Counted from the first letter of the stretch, positions 1 to 13,724 are shown. The stretch: 64,000 bases of DNA from Luzula sylvatica (GCA_946800325.1 OX326956.1:25394356-25458355); one strand, 5' to 3'. Notes: generated from the sequence alone by a model not told the origin. Numbers and translations are program-made.

Positions 1-3000
1 ACTTTTTGTATTTTTGGAAATTTATTGAAAAAAATATAAATTCGAATGTGTTAGTCTTCAATTTCTGAGTTTTTTTTAGGGCAACGTAAAAATTAAATAA
101 TTTTCTCATTCCAAACATAAATCTTGGAATTGCTCTAAAAAATATGATAATTGATATTTTTGCAGGTGTTAGACTTCACTTTTTGCAAAAAATAAATTGA
201 AAAAAAAATAGAAATCCCCACGTGTTAGTCTTCCATTTTGGAGTTTTTTTAAGGAAAACATGAAAAGTAAGTATTTTTTCAGTTTTAGACATATATTTTG
301 GCATTTAACAGAAAAATATGATAATTAATTTTTTTGAAGGTGTTAGACTTCACTTTTGGTATTTTTCCAAATATTTCGAAAAAACTACGAATTCGCATGT
401 GTTAGTCTTCAATTTTTGAGTTTTTATAGAAAAAAATGAAAATTAAATATTTTTCTCATTCTAGACAGATATCTTTGGAATTTTTTGAAAAATATGATGA
501 TTGATATATTTGAAGGAGTGAGACTTCACTTTTTGTTTTTTTACAAAAACATGGAAAAAATAGAATTCCCATGTGTTAGTCTTCAATTTTGGAATATTTT
601 TTCGGAAAACATGAAAATAAAGTATATTACTCGTTCTATATTGAAATTTTGGAATGTTTTTGAAAATATTGATAATTGATATTTTTAAAGGTGTTAGACT
701 TCACTTTTTGTATTTTTGGAAATTTATTGAAAAAAATATAAATTCGTATGTGTTAGTCTTCAATTTATGAGTTGCTTTTAGGACAACGTAAAAATTAAAT
801 ACTTTTCTCATTCCAAACATAAATCTTGGAATTGCTTTAAAAAATATGATAATTGATATTTTTGAAGGTGTTAGACTTCACTTTTTGCCAAAAATAAATT
901 GAAAAAAAAATAGAAATCCGCATGCGTTAGTCTTCCAATTTGGAGTTTTTTTAAGGAAAACATGAAAATTAAGTATTTTTTCAGTTTTAGACATATATTT
1001 TGGCATTTAACAGAAAAATATGATAATTAATTTTCTTGAAGGTGTTAGAATTCACTTTTGGTATTTTTCCTAATATTTCGAAAAAAGTAGGAATTCGCAT
1101 GTGTTAGTCTTCAATTTTTGAGTTTTTATAGAAAAAAATGAAAATTAAATATTTTTCTCATTCTAGACAGATATCTTTGGAATTTTTTGAAAAATATGAT
1201 AATTCATATTTTCGAAGGTATTAGACTCCACTTTTTGTTTTTTTACAAAAACATTGAAAAAATAGAATTCCCATGTGTTAGTCTTCAATTTTGGAATATT
1301 TTTTCGGAAAACCTGAAAATAAAGTATTTTACTCGTTCTATATTGAAATCTTCGAATGTTTTTGAAAATATTGATAATTGATATTTTTATATGTGTTAGA
1401 CTTCATTTTTTTTATTTTTGGAAATTTATTGAAAAAAATATAAATTCGTATGTGTTAGTCTTCAATTTCTGAGTTTTTGTTAGGACAACGTAAAAATTAA
1501 ATACTTTTCACATTCCAAACATAAATCGTGGAATTGCTTTGAAAAATACGATAATTCATATTTTTGAAGGTGTGTTAGACTTCACTTTTTGCCAAAAATA
1601 AATTGAAAAAAAAATAGAAATCTGCATGCGTTAGTCTTCCATTTTGGAGTTTTTTTATGGAAAACATGAAAATTAGGTATTTTTTTAGTTTTAGACATAT
1701 ATTTTGGCATTTAACAGAAAAATATGATAATTAATTTTTTTGAAGATGTTAGACTTCACTTTTGGTATTTTTCCAAATATTTCGAAAAAAGTAGGAATTC
1801 GCATGTGTTAGTCTTCAATTTTTGAGTTTTTATCGAAAAAAATGAAAATTAAATATTTTTCTCATTCTAGACAGATTTCTTTGGAATTTTTTGAAAAATA
1901 TGAAAATTGATATTTTTGAAGGTATAAGACTCCACTTTTTGTTTTTTTACAAAAACATTGAAAAAATAGAATTCGCATGTGTTAGTCTTCAATTTTGGAA
2001 TATTTTTTAGGAAAACATGAAAATTCAGTATTTTACTCGTTCTATATAGAAATCTTGGAATGTTTTTGAAAATATTTATAATTGATTTTTTTAAAGGTGT
2101 TAGACTTCATTTTTTGTATTGTTGGAAATTTATTGAAAAAAATATAAATTCGTATGTGTTAGTCTTCAATTTCTGAGTTTTTATTTGGGCAACGTAAAAA
2201 TTAAATAATTTTCTCATTCCAAACATAAATCATGGAATTGCTTGAAAAAATATGATAATTGATATTTTTGAAGGTGTTAGACTTCACTTTTTGCAAAAAA
2301 TAAATTGAAAAAAAAATTGAAATCCTCACGTGTCAGTCTTCCATTTTGGAGTGTTTTTAAGGAAAACATGAAAATTAAGTATTTTTTTAGTTTTAGACAT
2401 ATATTTTGGCATTTAACAGAAAAATATGATAATTAATTTTTTTGAAGGTGCTAGACTTCACTTTTTGTATTTTTCCAAATATTTAGAAAAAAGTAGGAAT
2501 TCGCAGTTGTTAGTCTTCAATTTTTGAGTTTTTATAGAAAAAATGAAAATTAAATATTTTTCTCATTCAAGACAGATATCTTTGGAATTTTTTGAAACAT
2601 ATGATAATTGATATTTTAGAAGGTGTTAGACTTCACTTTTAGTTTTTTTACAAAATCATTAAAAAAATAGAATTCCCATGTGTTAGTCTTCAATTTTGGA
2701 ATATTTTTTCGGAACACATGAAAATAAAGTATTTTACTCGTTCTATATTGAAATCTTGGAATGTTTTAGAAAATATTGATAATTGATATTTTTAAAGGTG
2801 TTAGACTTCACTTTTTGTATTTTTGGAAATTTATTGAAAAAAATATAAATTCGTATGTGTTAGTCTTCAATTTCTGAGTTTTTTGTAGGACCACGTAAAA
2901 ATTAAATACTTTTCTCATTCCAAACATAAATCTTAGAATTGCTTTAAAAAATATGATATTTGATATTTTTGAAGGTGTTAGACTTTAATTTTTAACAAAA

Positions 3001-6000
3001 ATAAATTGAAAAAAAAAAGAAATCCGCATGTCTTAGTCTTCCATTTTGGAGTTTTTTTAAGGAAAACATGAAAATTAAGTATTTTTTTAGTTTTAGACAT
3101 ATATATTGGCATTTAACAGAAAAATATGATAATTAATTTTTTTGAAGATGTTAGACTTCACTTTTGGTATTTTTCCAAATATTTCGAAAAAAGTAGGAAT
3201 TCACATGTGTTAGTCTTCAATTTTTGAGTTTTTATCGAAAAAAAATGAAAATTAAATATTTTTCTCATTCTAGACAGATATCTTTGGAATTTTTCGAAAA
3301 ATATGAAAATTGATATTTTTGAAGGTATTAGATTCCACTTTTTGTTTTTTTACAAAAAACATTGAAAAAATAGAATTCGCATGTGTTAGTCTTCAATTTT
3401 GGAATATTTTCTAGGAAAACATGAAAATTAATTATTTTACTCGTTCTATATTGAAATCTTGGAATGTTTTTGAAAATATTAATAATTGATGTTTTTAAAG
3501 GTGTTAGACTTCACTTTTTGTATTTTTGGACATTTATTGAAAAAAATTTAAATTGGAATGTGTTAGTCTTCAATTTCTGAGTTTTTTTTAGGGCAACGTA
3601 AAAATTAAATAATTTTCTCATTCCAAACATAAATCTTGGAATTGCTTTAAAAAATATGATAATTGATATTTTTGCAGGTGTTAGACTTCACTTTTTGCAA
3701 AAAATAAATTGAAAAAAAAATAGAAATCCCCACGTGTTAGTCTTCCATTTTGGAGTTTTTTTAAGGAAAACATGAAAAGTAAGTATTTTTTCAGTTTTAG
3801 ACTTATATTTAGGCATTTAACAGAAAAATATGATAATTAATTTTTTTGAAGGTGTTAGACTTCACCTTTGGTATTTTTACTAATATTTCGAAAAAAGTAG
3901 GAATTCGCATTTGTTAGTCTTCAATTTTTGAGTTTTTATAGAAAAAAATGAAAATTAAATATTTTTCTCATTCTAGACAGATATCTTTGGAATTTTTAGA
4001 AAAATATGATAATTGATATTTTTGAAGGTGTCAGACTTCACTTTTTGTTTTTTTACAAAAACATTGAAAAAATAGAATTCCCATGTGTTAGTCTTCAATT
4101 TTGGAATATTTTTTCGGAAAACATGAAAATAAAGTATTTTACACGTTCTATATTGAAATCTTGGAATGTTTTTGAAAATATTGATAATTGATATTTTTAA
4201 AGGTGTTAGACTTCACTTTTTGTATTTTTGGAAATTTATTGAAAAAAATATAAATTCGTATGTGTTAGTCTTCAATTTCTGAGTTTCTTTTAGGACAACG
4301 TAAAAATTAAATAATTTTCTCATTCCAAACATAAATCTTGGAATTGCTTTAAAAAATATGATAATTGATATTTTTGAAGGTGTTAGACTTCACTTTTTGC
4401 CAAAAATAAATTGAAAAAAAAATAGAAATCCGCATGCGTTAGTCTTCCAATTTGGAGTTTTTTTAAGGAAAACATGAAAATTAAGTATTTTTTCAGTTTT
4501 AGACATATATTTTGGCATTTAACAGAAAAAAATGATAATTAATATTTTTGAAGGTGTTAGAATTCACTTTTGGTATTTTTCCTAATATTTCGAAAAAAGT
4601 AGGAATTCGCATGTGTTAGTCTTCAATTTTTTAGTTTTTATAGAAAAAAATGAAAATTAAATATTTTTCTCATTCTAGACAGATATCTTTGGAATTTTTT
4701 GAAAAATATGATAATTCATATTTTCGAAGGTATTAGACTCCACTTTTTGTTTTTTTACAAAAACATTGAAAAAATAGAATTCCCATGTGTTAGTCTTCAA
4801 TTTTGGAATATTTTTTCGGAAAACCTGAAAATAAAGTATTTTACTCGTTCTATATTGAAATCTAGGAATGTTTTTGAAAATATTGATAATTGATATTTTT
4901 ATAGGTGTTAGACTTCAGTTTTTTTATTTTTGGAAATTTATTGAAAAAAATATAAATTCGTATGTGTTAGTCTTCAATTTCTGAGTTTTTGTTAGGACAA
5001 CGTAAAAATTAAATACTTTTCACATTCCAAACATAAATCGTGGAATTGCTTTGAAAAATATGATAATTCATATTTTTGAAGGTGTGTTAGACTTCACTTT
5101 TTGCAAAAAAAATTGAAAAAAAAAAAGAAATCCGCATTTGTTAGTGTTCCATTTTGGAGTTTTTTTAAGGAAAACATGAAAAGTAAGTATTTTTTCAGTT
5201 TTAGACATATATTTTGGCATTTAACAGAAAAATATGATAATTAATTTTTTTGAAGGTGTTAGACTTCACTTTTGGTATTTTTCCAAATATTTCGAAAAAA
5301 GTAGGAATTCGCATGTGTTAGTCTTCAATTTTTGAGTTTTTATAGAAAAAAATGAAAATTAAATATTTTGTTAGTTTTAGACATATATTTTGGCATTTAA
5401 CAGAAAAATATGATAATTAATTTATTTGAAGATGTTAGACTTCACTTTTGGTATTTTTCCAAATATTTCGAAAAAAAGTAGGAATTCGCATGTGTTAGTC
5501 TTCAATTTTTGAGTTTTTATAGAAAAAAATGAAAATTAAATATTTTTCTCATTCTAGACAGATATCTTTGGAATTTTTTGAAAAATATGAAAATTGATAT
5601 TTTTGAAGGTATTAGACTTCACTTTTTGTTTTTTTACAAAAACATTGAAAAAATAGAATTCGCATGTGTTAGTCTTCAATTTTGGAATATTTTTTAGGAA
5701 AACATGAAAATTAAGTATTTTACTCGTTCTATATTAAAATCTTGGAATGTTTTTGAAAATATTTATAATTGATATTTTTAAAGGTGTTAGACTTCACTTT
5801 CTGTATTTTTGGAAATTTATTGAAAAAATATAAATTCGTATGTGTTAGTCTTCAATTTCTGATTTTTTTTTAGGGCAACATAAAAATTAAATAATTTTCT
5901 CATTCCAAACATGAATCTTGGAATTGCTTTAAAAAATATGATAATTGATATATTTGAAGGTGTTAGACTTCACTTTTTGCAAAAAAAATTGAAAAAAAAA

Positions 6001-9000
6001 TAGAAATCCGCATTTCTTAGTGTTCCATTTTGGAGTTTTTTTAAGGAAAACATGAAAAGTAAGTATTTTTTCAGTTTTAGACATATATTTTGGCATTTAA
6101 CAGAAAAATATGATAATTAATTTTTTTGAAGGCGTTAGACTTCACTTTTGGTATTTTTCCAAATATTTCGAAAAAAGTAGGAATTCGCATGTCTTAGTCT
6201 TCAATTTTTGAGTTTTTATAGAAAAAAATGAAAATTAAATATTTTTCTCATTCTAGACAGATATCTTTGGAATTTTTTGAAAAATATGATAATTCATATT
6301 TTCGAAGGTATTAGACTCCACTTTTTATTTTTTTACAAAAACATTGAAAAAATAGAATTCCCATGTGCTAGTTTTCAATTTTGGAATATTTTTTCGGAAA
6401 ACCTGAAAATAAAGTATTTTACTCGTTCTATATTGAAATCTTGGAATTATTTTGAAAATATTGATAATTGATATTTTTATAGGTGTTAGACTTCACTTTT
6501 TTTATTTTTGGAAATTTATTGAAAAAAATATAAATTCGTATGTGTTAGTCTTCAATTTCTGAGTTTTTTTTAGGACAACGTAAATATTAAATACTTTTCA
6601 CATTCCAAACATAAATCTTGGAATTGCTTTAAAAAATATGATAATTGATATTTTTGATGGTGTTAGACTTCACTTTTTGCCAAAAATAAATTGAAAAAAA
6701 AATAGAAATCCGCACGGGTTAGTCTTCCATTTTGGAGTTTTTTTAAGGAAAACATGAAAATTAAGTATTTTTTTAGTTTTAGACATATATTTTGGCATTT
6801 AACAGAAAAATATGATAATTAATTTTTTTGAAGATGTTAGACTTCACTTTTGGTATTTTTCCAAATATTTCGAAAAACGTAGGAATTCGCATGTGTTAGT
6901 CTTCAATTTTTGAGTTTTTATAGAAAACAAATGAACATTAAATATTTTTCTCATTCTAGACAGATATCTTTGGAATTTTTTGAAAAATATGACAATTGAT
7001 ATTTTTAAGGTATTAGACTTCACTTTTTGTTTTTTTACAAAAACATTGAAAAAATAGAATTCGCATGTGTTAGTCTTCAATTTTGGAATATTTTTTACGA
7101 AAACATGAAAATTAAGTATTTTATTCGTTCTATATTGAATTCTTTGAATGTTTTTGAAAATATTAATAATTGATATTTTTAAAGGTGTTAGACATCACTT
7201 TCTGTATTTTTGGAAATTTATTGAAAAAAATATAAATTCGTATGTGTTAGTCTTCAATTTCTGAGTTTTTTTTAGGGCAACGTAAAAATTAAATAATTTT
7301 CTCATTCCAAACATAAATCTTGGAATTGCTTTAAAAAATATGATAATTGATATTTTTGAAGGTGTTAGACTTCAGTTTTTGCAAAAAAATATTGAAAAAA
7401 AAATAGAAATCCGCATTTGTTAGTGTTCCATTTTGGAGTTTTTTTAAGGAAAACATGAAAATTAACTATTTTTTTAGTTTTAGACATATATTTTGGCATT
7501 TAACAGAAAAATATGATAATTAATTTTTTTAAAGGTGTTAGACTTCACTTTTGGCATTTTTCCAAATATTTCGAAAAAAGTAGTAATTCGTATGTGTTAG
7601 TCCTCAATTTTTGAGTTTTTATACAAAAAAATTAAAATTAAAATTTTTTCTCATTCTAGACAGATATATTTGAAATTTTTTGAAAAATATGATAAATGAT
7701 ATTTTTGAAGGTGTTAGACTTCATTTTTTTTTTTTTACAAAAACATTGAAAAAATAGAATTCGCATGTGTTAGTCTTCAATTTCGGAATATTTTTTAGGA
7801 AAACATGAAAAGTATGTATTTTACTCGTTCTATATTGAAATCTTGGAATGTTTTTGAAAATTTTCATAACTGATATTTTTAAAGGTGCTAGACTTCAATT
7901 CTTTCATTTTTGGAAAATTATTGAAAAAAATATAAATTCGCATGTGTTAGTCTTCAATTTCTGAGTTTTTTTAGGACAACGTAAAAAATAAGTACCTTTC
8001 TCGTTCTAAACATAAATCTGGGAATTTTATTAAAAAATATGATAATTGATATTTTTGAAGGCATCAAACTTTACTTTTTGCAAAAAAAGAATTGAAAAAA
8101 AAAGAAATCCGCATGTGTTAGTTTTCTATTTTGGAGTTGTTTTTTAGGAAAAAAATGAAAATTAAGTATTTTGTTAGTTTTAGACATATATTTTGGCATT
8201 TAACAGAAAAATATGATAATTAATTTTTTCGAAGGTGTTAGACTTCACTTTTAGCTTTTTTACAAAAAAATTGAAAAAACTTAGAATTCGCATGTGTTAG
8301 TCTTCAATTTGTGAATTTTCTTTAGGAAAACATGAAAATTACGTATTTTACTTGTTCTAGATTGAAATCTTAGAATTTTTTTGAAAATTTTGATAATTTA
8401 TTTTTGGAAAGATGTTTGTCTGCATTTTTAGCAAAATGTTTTTGGCAAAAAAATAATAATCCGCGTGTGTTAGACTTCCATTTTGGAGTTTTTTTAAGGA
8501 AAACATGAAAATTAAATATTTTTCTCATTCTGGACAGATATATTTGGAATTTTTTGAAAAATATGATAATTGATATTTTCGAAGGTATTAGACTCCACTT
8601 TTTGTTTTTTTACAAAAACATTGAAAAAATAGAATTCCCATGTGTTAGTCTTCAATTTTGGAATATTTTTTCGGAAAACCTGAAAATAAAGTATTTTACT
8701 CGTTCTATATTGAAATCGTGGAATGTTTTTGAAAATATTAATAATTGATATTTTTAAAGGTGTTAGACTTCACTTTCTGTATTTTTGGAAATTTATTGAA
8801 TAAAATATAAATTCGTATGTGTTAGTCTTCCATTTCTGAGTTTTTTTTAGGGCAACATAAAAATTAAATAATTTTCTCATTCCAAACATAAATCTTGCAA
8901 TTGCTTTAAAAAATATGATAATTGATATTTTTGAAGGTGTTAGACTTCACTTTTTGCAAAAAAAAAATTGAAAAAAAAATAGAAATCCGCATTTGTTAGT

Positions 9001-10567
9001 GTTCCATTTTGGAGTTTTTTTAAGGAAAACATGAAAATTAAGTATTTTTTTAGTTTTAGACATATAGTTTGGGATTTAACAGAAAAATATGATAATTCAT
9101 TTTTTTGAAGGTGGACTTCACTTTTGGCATTTTTCCAAATATTTAGAAAAAAGTAGGAATTCGTATGTGTTAGTCCTCAATTTTTGAGTTTTTATACAAA
9201 AAAATGAAAATTAAAAAATTTTCTCATTCTAGATAAATATCTTTGAATCTTTTTGAAAAATATGATAAATGATATTTTTGAAGGTGTTAGACTTTTCAAT
9301 TTTTGTTTTTTTACAAAAACATTGAAAAAAAAGAATTCGCATGTGTTAGTCTTCAATTTCGGAATATTTTTTAGGAAAACATGAAAAGTATGTCTTTTAC
9401 TCGTTCTATATTGAAATCTTGGAATGTTTTTGAAAATTTTCATAATTGATATTTTTAAAGGTGCTTGACTTCAATTTTTTCATTTTTGGAAAATTATTGA
9501 AAAAAATATAAATTCGCATGTGTTAGTCTTCCATTTCTGAGTTTTTTTAGGACAACGTAAAAATTAAGTACCTTTCTCGTTCTAAACATAAATCTGGGAA
9601 TTGTATTAACAAATATGATAATTGATATTTTTGAAGGTATCAAACTTCACTTTTTGCAAAAAAAGAATTGAAAAAAAAAGAAATCCGCATGTGTTAGTTT
9701 TCTATTTTGGAGTTGTTTTTAAGGAAAAAAAATGAAAAATAAATATTTTGTTAGTTTTAGACATATATTTTGGCATTTAACATAAAAATATGATAATTGA
9801 TTTTTTCGAAGGTGTTAGACTTCACTTTTAGCTTTTTTACTAAAAAATTGAAAAAAATTAGAATTCGCATGTGTTAGTCTTCAATTTGTGAATTTTCTTT
9901 AGGAAAACTTGAAAATTAAGTATTTTACTTGTTCTAGATTGAAATCTTCGGAATTTTTTGAAAAATATGATTATTGATATTTTTTAAGGTGTTAGACTTC
10001 ACTTTTTGTTTTTTTTACCAAAAACATTGAAAAAATAGAATTCACATGTGTTAGTCTTCAATTTTGGAATATTTTTCGGAAAACATGAAAATTAAGTATT
10101 TTACTCGTTCTATATTGAAATCTTGGAATGTTTTTGAAAATATTGATAATTGATATTTTTAAAGGTGTTAGACTTCACTTTTTGTATTTTTGGAAATTTA
10201 TTGAAAAAAATATAAATTCGTATGTGTTAGTCTTCAATTTCTGAGTTTTTTTTAGGACAACGTAAAAATTAAATACTTTTCTCATTCCAAACATAAATCT
10301 TGGAATTGCTTTAAAAAATATGATAATTGATATTTTTGAAGGTGTTAGAATTAACTTTTTGCAAAAAATAAATTGAAAAAAAAATAGAAATCCGCATGAG
10401 TTAGTCTTCCATTTTGGAGTTTTTTTAAGGAAAACATGAAAATTAAATATTTTTCTCATTCTAGACAGATATCTTTGGATTTTTTTGAAAAATATGATAA
10501 ATGATATTTTGGAAGGTGTTAGACTTCACTTTTTGTTTTTTTACAAAAACATTGAAAAAAAAGAATT
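1..10567. repeat. Satellite array, left block, with higher-order repeats
   Basis: About 60 head-to-tail AT-rich monomers of about 175 bp. Each has a 'gtgttagacttcac' motif and, about 59 bp later, a 'gtgttagtcttcaa' motif. Four monomer types alternate. A carries 'ggaaatttattg' and 'ggacaacgtaaa'; B carries 'ttggcatttaacag'; C carries 'caaatatttcgaaaaa' and 'attctagacagatatc'; D carries 'ttacaaaaacattg' and 'actcgttctatattg'. Type A recurs near 1, 702, 1404, 2108, 2810, 3512, 4213 and 4917, so the four-monomer unit is about 702 bp. Rare variants recur 3511-3512 bp apart. Five-monomer units occur at about 4917-5799 and 7892-8768. Short reading frames of 60-66 codons recur with the repeat and are not genes. 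The structure resembles centromeric or knob satellites; the chromosomal location is inference. Confidence 0.96.
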
Positions 10568-11548
10568 TGAAAGAAATACAGTTTCAGATCAACCGTAAAA
10601 GTGTACACAAGGATAAACGAACGTACGCGTTCGTGGGCATAACTTTCAGTTAAGGAATCCAATTTGAATGGTTCAAATTGTGTTAGATAGATAATGAGAT
10701 TATCTATAACTTTCATGAAGAAATATATTTCATATGAACGAAGTATCAGTGTCGTTTTAATGAAATACCAAAAGGGTGCAACAGTTTGACATACAGTTAG
10801 TAAAACTGTCATAACTTTTGCATACGAACTCCAATTGGGCTGCGACAAATTGGGTTGGAAAGATAATAAGATTATCTACAAGTTGCGTGAAGGTTGAAAG
10901 TCTGTTAAAGGAATTTAACAATTTCGTTTTGACATAATACTGAAAGGGTACATGCAGTTTTCTGTGGGAAAATATGTATATTAGATATACATACATTTTG
11001 GCCTATCCTAATCCTATGTGATATAAATAGGATGTTTTTCTCTCTCCTCTAATAAGTCTATTCAGTCGAAGCAATTGAATTAATCTAATTAATCCAAAAA
11101 TAGAGTCATCTTTCAGAGATTGAAAGGGTGCGAAAAGAGAGAAACGAGAAAAATAGTTTTTCTCGGTTTAGAGAATCAATTCGATCGAGCAAGTTTACCG
11201 GTATACCATCTAGGCAGGTATACCCGTAACCGAGGTGCTACGCCTCAAGGTGGATACGAGTAGAGGAGCGACATCTGTGGCTCTTCGATTGTGATCGAAC
11301 CGGAGGAGCAAAGAACGTCGACGAAGCGGTGAGAGACGCGTGGTGTGGGACGCGCGACTAGTTACCAACGTGACAGGAGAAAGAAGGAAACGTGATCAAC
11401 CCTTCGAGTGCAATCAATTTTGCACCGGTAATTGACTATCCTTCTTTTGCATCGTACTCTCGAAGTCGAGGCGTGATCTCAGGTTTTGGGAACCGGAACG
11501 GGCCTTCATATCCACTGCGCGGGCCCGGGGTCGGGATATTTCCCTACA
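10568..11548 (+). repeat. 5' LTR of the copia element in the satellite
   Basis: The segment begins with TG immediately after the satellite breakpoint, ends '...ctaca' one base before the primer-binding site, and contains a TATA box at about 454 bp. It gives an LTR of 981 bp. No 3' LTR exists for comparison, so the 5' boundary rests on the TG and the satellite junction only. A palindrome with 7-bp arms ('acgaacg'...'cgttcgt') lies at about 10616-10633, upstream of the TATA box. Confidence 0.7.
11022..11029 (+). promoter_or_regulatory. TATA box of the LTR promoter
   Basis: TATAAATA lies inside the LTR, followed by a pyrimidine-rich stretch (tttttctctctcctc) where transcription could start. The spacing fits a U3/R boundary shortly downstream. 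Usage is inferred. Confidence 0.6.
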
Positions 11549-11549
11549 G

Positions 11550-11561
11550 TGGTATCAGAGC
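11550..11561 (+). other. Primer-binding site (initiator tRNA-Met)
   Basis: TGGTATCAGAGC is complementary to the 3' end of plant initiator tRNA-Met, the standard primer of plant copia elements. It lies one base after the LTR end, which fixes the LTR boundary and the plus-strand orientation. Confidence 0.88.
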
Positions 11562-11819
11562 GATCGCCATCGATTCGAGGCTCGAATCATAGTCCTATAT
11601 TAGATATACGCACGGGTTATCAAAGTTCGTACCCGTTTGCATGATGTTACATATAGAGAAAGTCAAATTTCATTAAAATCACAAGTGGAATTCACTAGAG
11701 ATCAATCAAATGTTGATTGAGAGTATCTAGGAATGATCGTGAAAAGATTTCATGATCTGTCGTTTTTTGAAACGAGCAAAAACAGAGAAAACTGCAGGAA
11801 TTGCAGAAAAATCGCATAT

Positions 11820-12305
11820 TCCGTTACAACGGACTTGGAGTTCCGTTGTAACGGACTTCATATGAGATATGAAGAATTGGGGATAATCTGCATAAATCAC
11901 ATAGTCCGTTACAACGGACTTGGAATTCCGTTGTAACGGACCTTATATATGATACATGGATGTGAAGGAAACTGTGAATAAACGCATAGTCCGTTACAAC
12001 GAACTAGGAGTTCCGTTGTAACGGACCTTGTATAAGATACGAGGATGATGGGGTGCATTTGGCATCCTTTGAAGTCCGTTGCAACGGACATAGGTTCGTT
12101 ATAACGGAAGTGTTTATGGATATATATCCAAAATTCACGTGTTAGTCCGTTGTAACGGAACTATGGTCCGTTAAAACGGAATAGTTTCTGGAAAGTTTGT
12201 TCAAAATATGCAGTTAAGTCCGTTGTAACAGAACTAGGGTCCGTTGTAACGGAAGTGAAGGACAAGCAAGGTCCGTTGTAACGGACTATGGTGCGTTACA
12301 ACGGA
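11820..12305. repeat. Seven pairs of TCCGTTNNAACGGA palindromes
   Basis: Fourteen near-perfect 14-bp palindromes occur as seven pairs. Pair members start at 11820/11842, 11905/11927, 11990/12012, 12075/12095, 12145/12167, 12219/12240 and 12272/12292, so they are 20-22 bp apart. Pairs recur every 52-85 bp. The sequence between pairs is much less conserved than the palindromes. The array lies in the untranslated leader between the primer site and gag. The AACGG half-site resembles the core recognised by plant MYB proteins; any protein binding is inference. Confidence 0.9.
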
Positions 12306-13091
12306 ATAGTCTCAGGATGGTGATTTTGTTTTCGCGATAACTTTGGCTACGAAGCTCGGAATTTTGAGTTCTTTATATCGATATGATCGGCATCAATCAT
12401 ACTTGCATATAGGATAGGTTATTATTTAGAATAATTAGTCTGCCTAATTAAAATCATATGCATTTTGAAAATCTTGTGATAGTGATATAATATGATTATG
12501 TCACGAATTTAAGAAACATGAATGTCATGATCCCTCAAAATATTTAAGTCATAGAAATGCCTTCCATGTCCACAATCATCGAGATTGATATGACATAATG
12601 CATGGTTTCAGGCCATAGTCGGGCACGTATTATTGTATGTATTGATGCGGGTGATAAGCGTTAATTGGGGACTCACGTGGTTTCAGGCCATAGTCGGGCA
12701 CGTGAGTAGTTCAATTGAACGATACGATGGATACGGTTGTGACTTAACCGTCCAAGCTAATCCGATTAGAGTTCGGGGCATAGATAGAATGCACACACGG
12801 AATTGGGATTGTATATGATACGATCCATCACCGAAATTCTATAAAGGTTCAAGAGTCGTATTGGATACGATTGGATAATAATCCTACCTAAATAGCGAGA
12901 TCCCATTTGTCGGCCATAGTCACTTGTGGGAGGATTGCGAAATATGGATCTTGAGTGTTATGGACTTGGAGTCCCGTATTGGTATGAGGGTTATCGATTC
13001 GATAAAATAACACTGTCATATAATCATCATATTAGCCTACAAGATAAGTACGCAACGTTAGTAATACAATCTTTTATTTCATTTATAGAAT
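12306..13091 (+). other. Leader of the copia element upstream of gag
   Basis: No coding region is visible. A direct repeat, 'tttcaggccatagtcgggca', occurs at about 12605 and again at about 12679, and a shorter related 'cggccatagtc' is near 12910. The segment joins the palindrome array to the gag start at 13092, making a leader of about 1.5 kb in all. Confidence 0.6.
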
Positions 13092-13724
13092 ATGTCATCA
13101 AGTAACACCGACACCATGTCGATTATATCGGCATTAGAAAAAGATAAGCTGGTGGGCCGGAACTATCTAGATTGGCACCGAAACTTGAGAATAGTTCTCA
13201 GGCAAGAGGGTAAAAGCCACGTATTGGATACGGAACTAGTGGAACCGGGCCCCAATGCTACGGCTGATGAAAAGGCCGCGTTTGAGAAAATTAAGAAGGA
13301 CTCAAATGACGTTACGTGCCTCATGTTGGCATGTATGGACGCTAGTCTTCAAAAGCATTTTGAGGACTCGGATGCGCACATAATAAACCATGTGCTCAAG
13401 GAAATGTTCCAAGAGCAGGAGCGTATTGAACGGTTCAATACACTCAAAGAGTTGGTAAACTGTAAGATGCCTTCGGGGTGTTCGGTGAGCACTCACGTTT
13501 TGAAAGTGCAAGCTCTCATAGACCGTCTAGAGAAGCTAGGAGAGAAATTGTCGAATATTATGCAACAAGATTTGATTTTGTGTGCACTTCCTCCAATGTT
13601 TTCTCCGTTTGTGACTAATTATCACATGCATTCGATGGATAAGACGATCCCTGAGCTTCATGGAATGCTCAAGAATTTTGAGTCGGAGATGTTGAAGAGA
13701 TCAAGGCAAGAGTTGCCAGGATAA
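13092..13724 (+). pseudogene. Copia gag, capsid part
   Basis: A 210-codon frame. The N-terminal part has the copia gag signature (LVGRNYLDWHRNLRIVL at about residues 21-37), followed by a helical UBN2-like gag segment with FNTLKELVNCKM and TIPELHGMLKNFE near the end. Gag would form the virus-like particle of the retrotransposon. The frame ends early because a 20-bp sequence at 13702-13721 is repeated at 13741-13760 and the inserted piece supplies a TAA at 13722. The zinc-knuckle half continues in another frame, so a base shift is also present. The element is non-functional as it stands. Confidence 0.85.

Noticed and set aside
485..10459. Repeated 60-94-codon reading frames in the satellite (for example 485-679, 1187-1381, 4699-4893, 8554-8748)
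   Set aside because: They recur at satellite periods, are broken in other monomers, have no start context or known motif, and simply reflect repeat copies.
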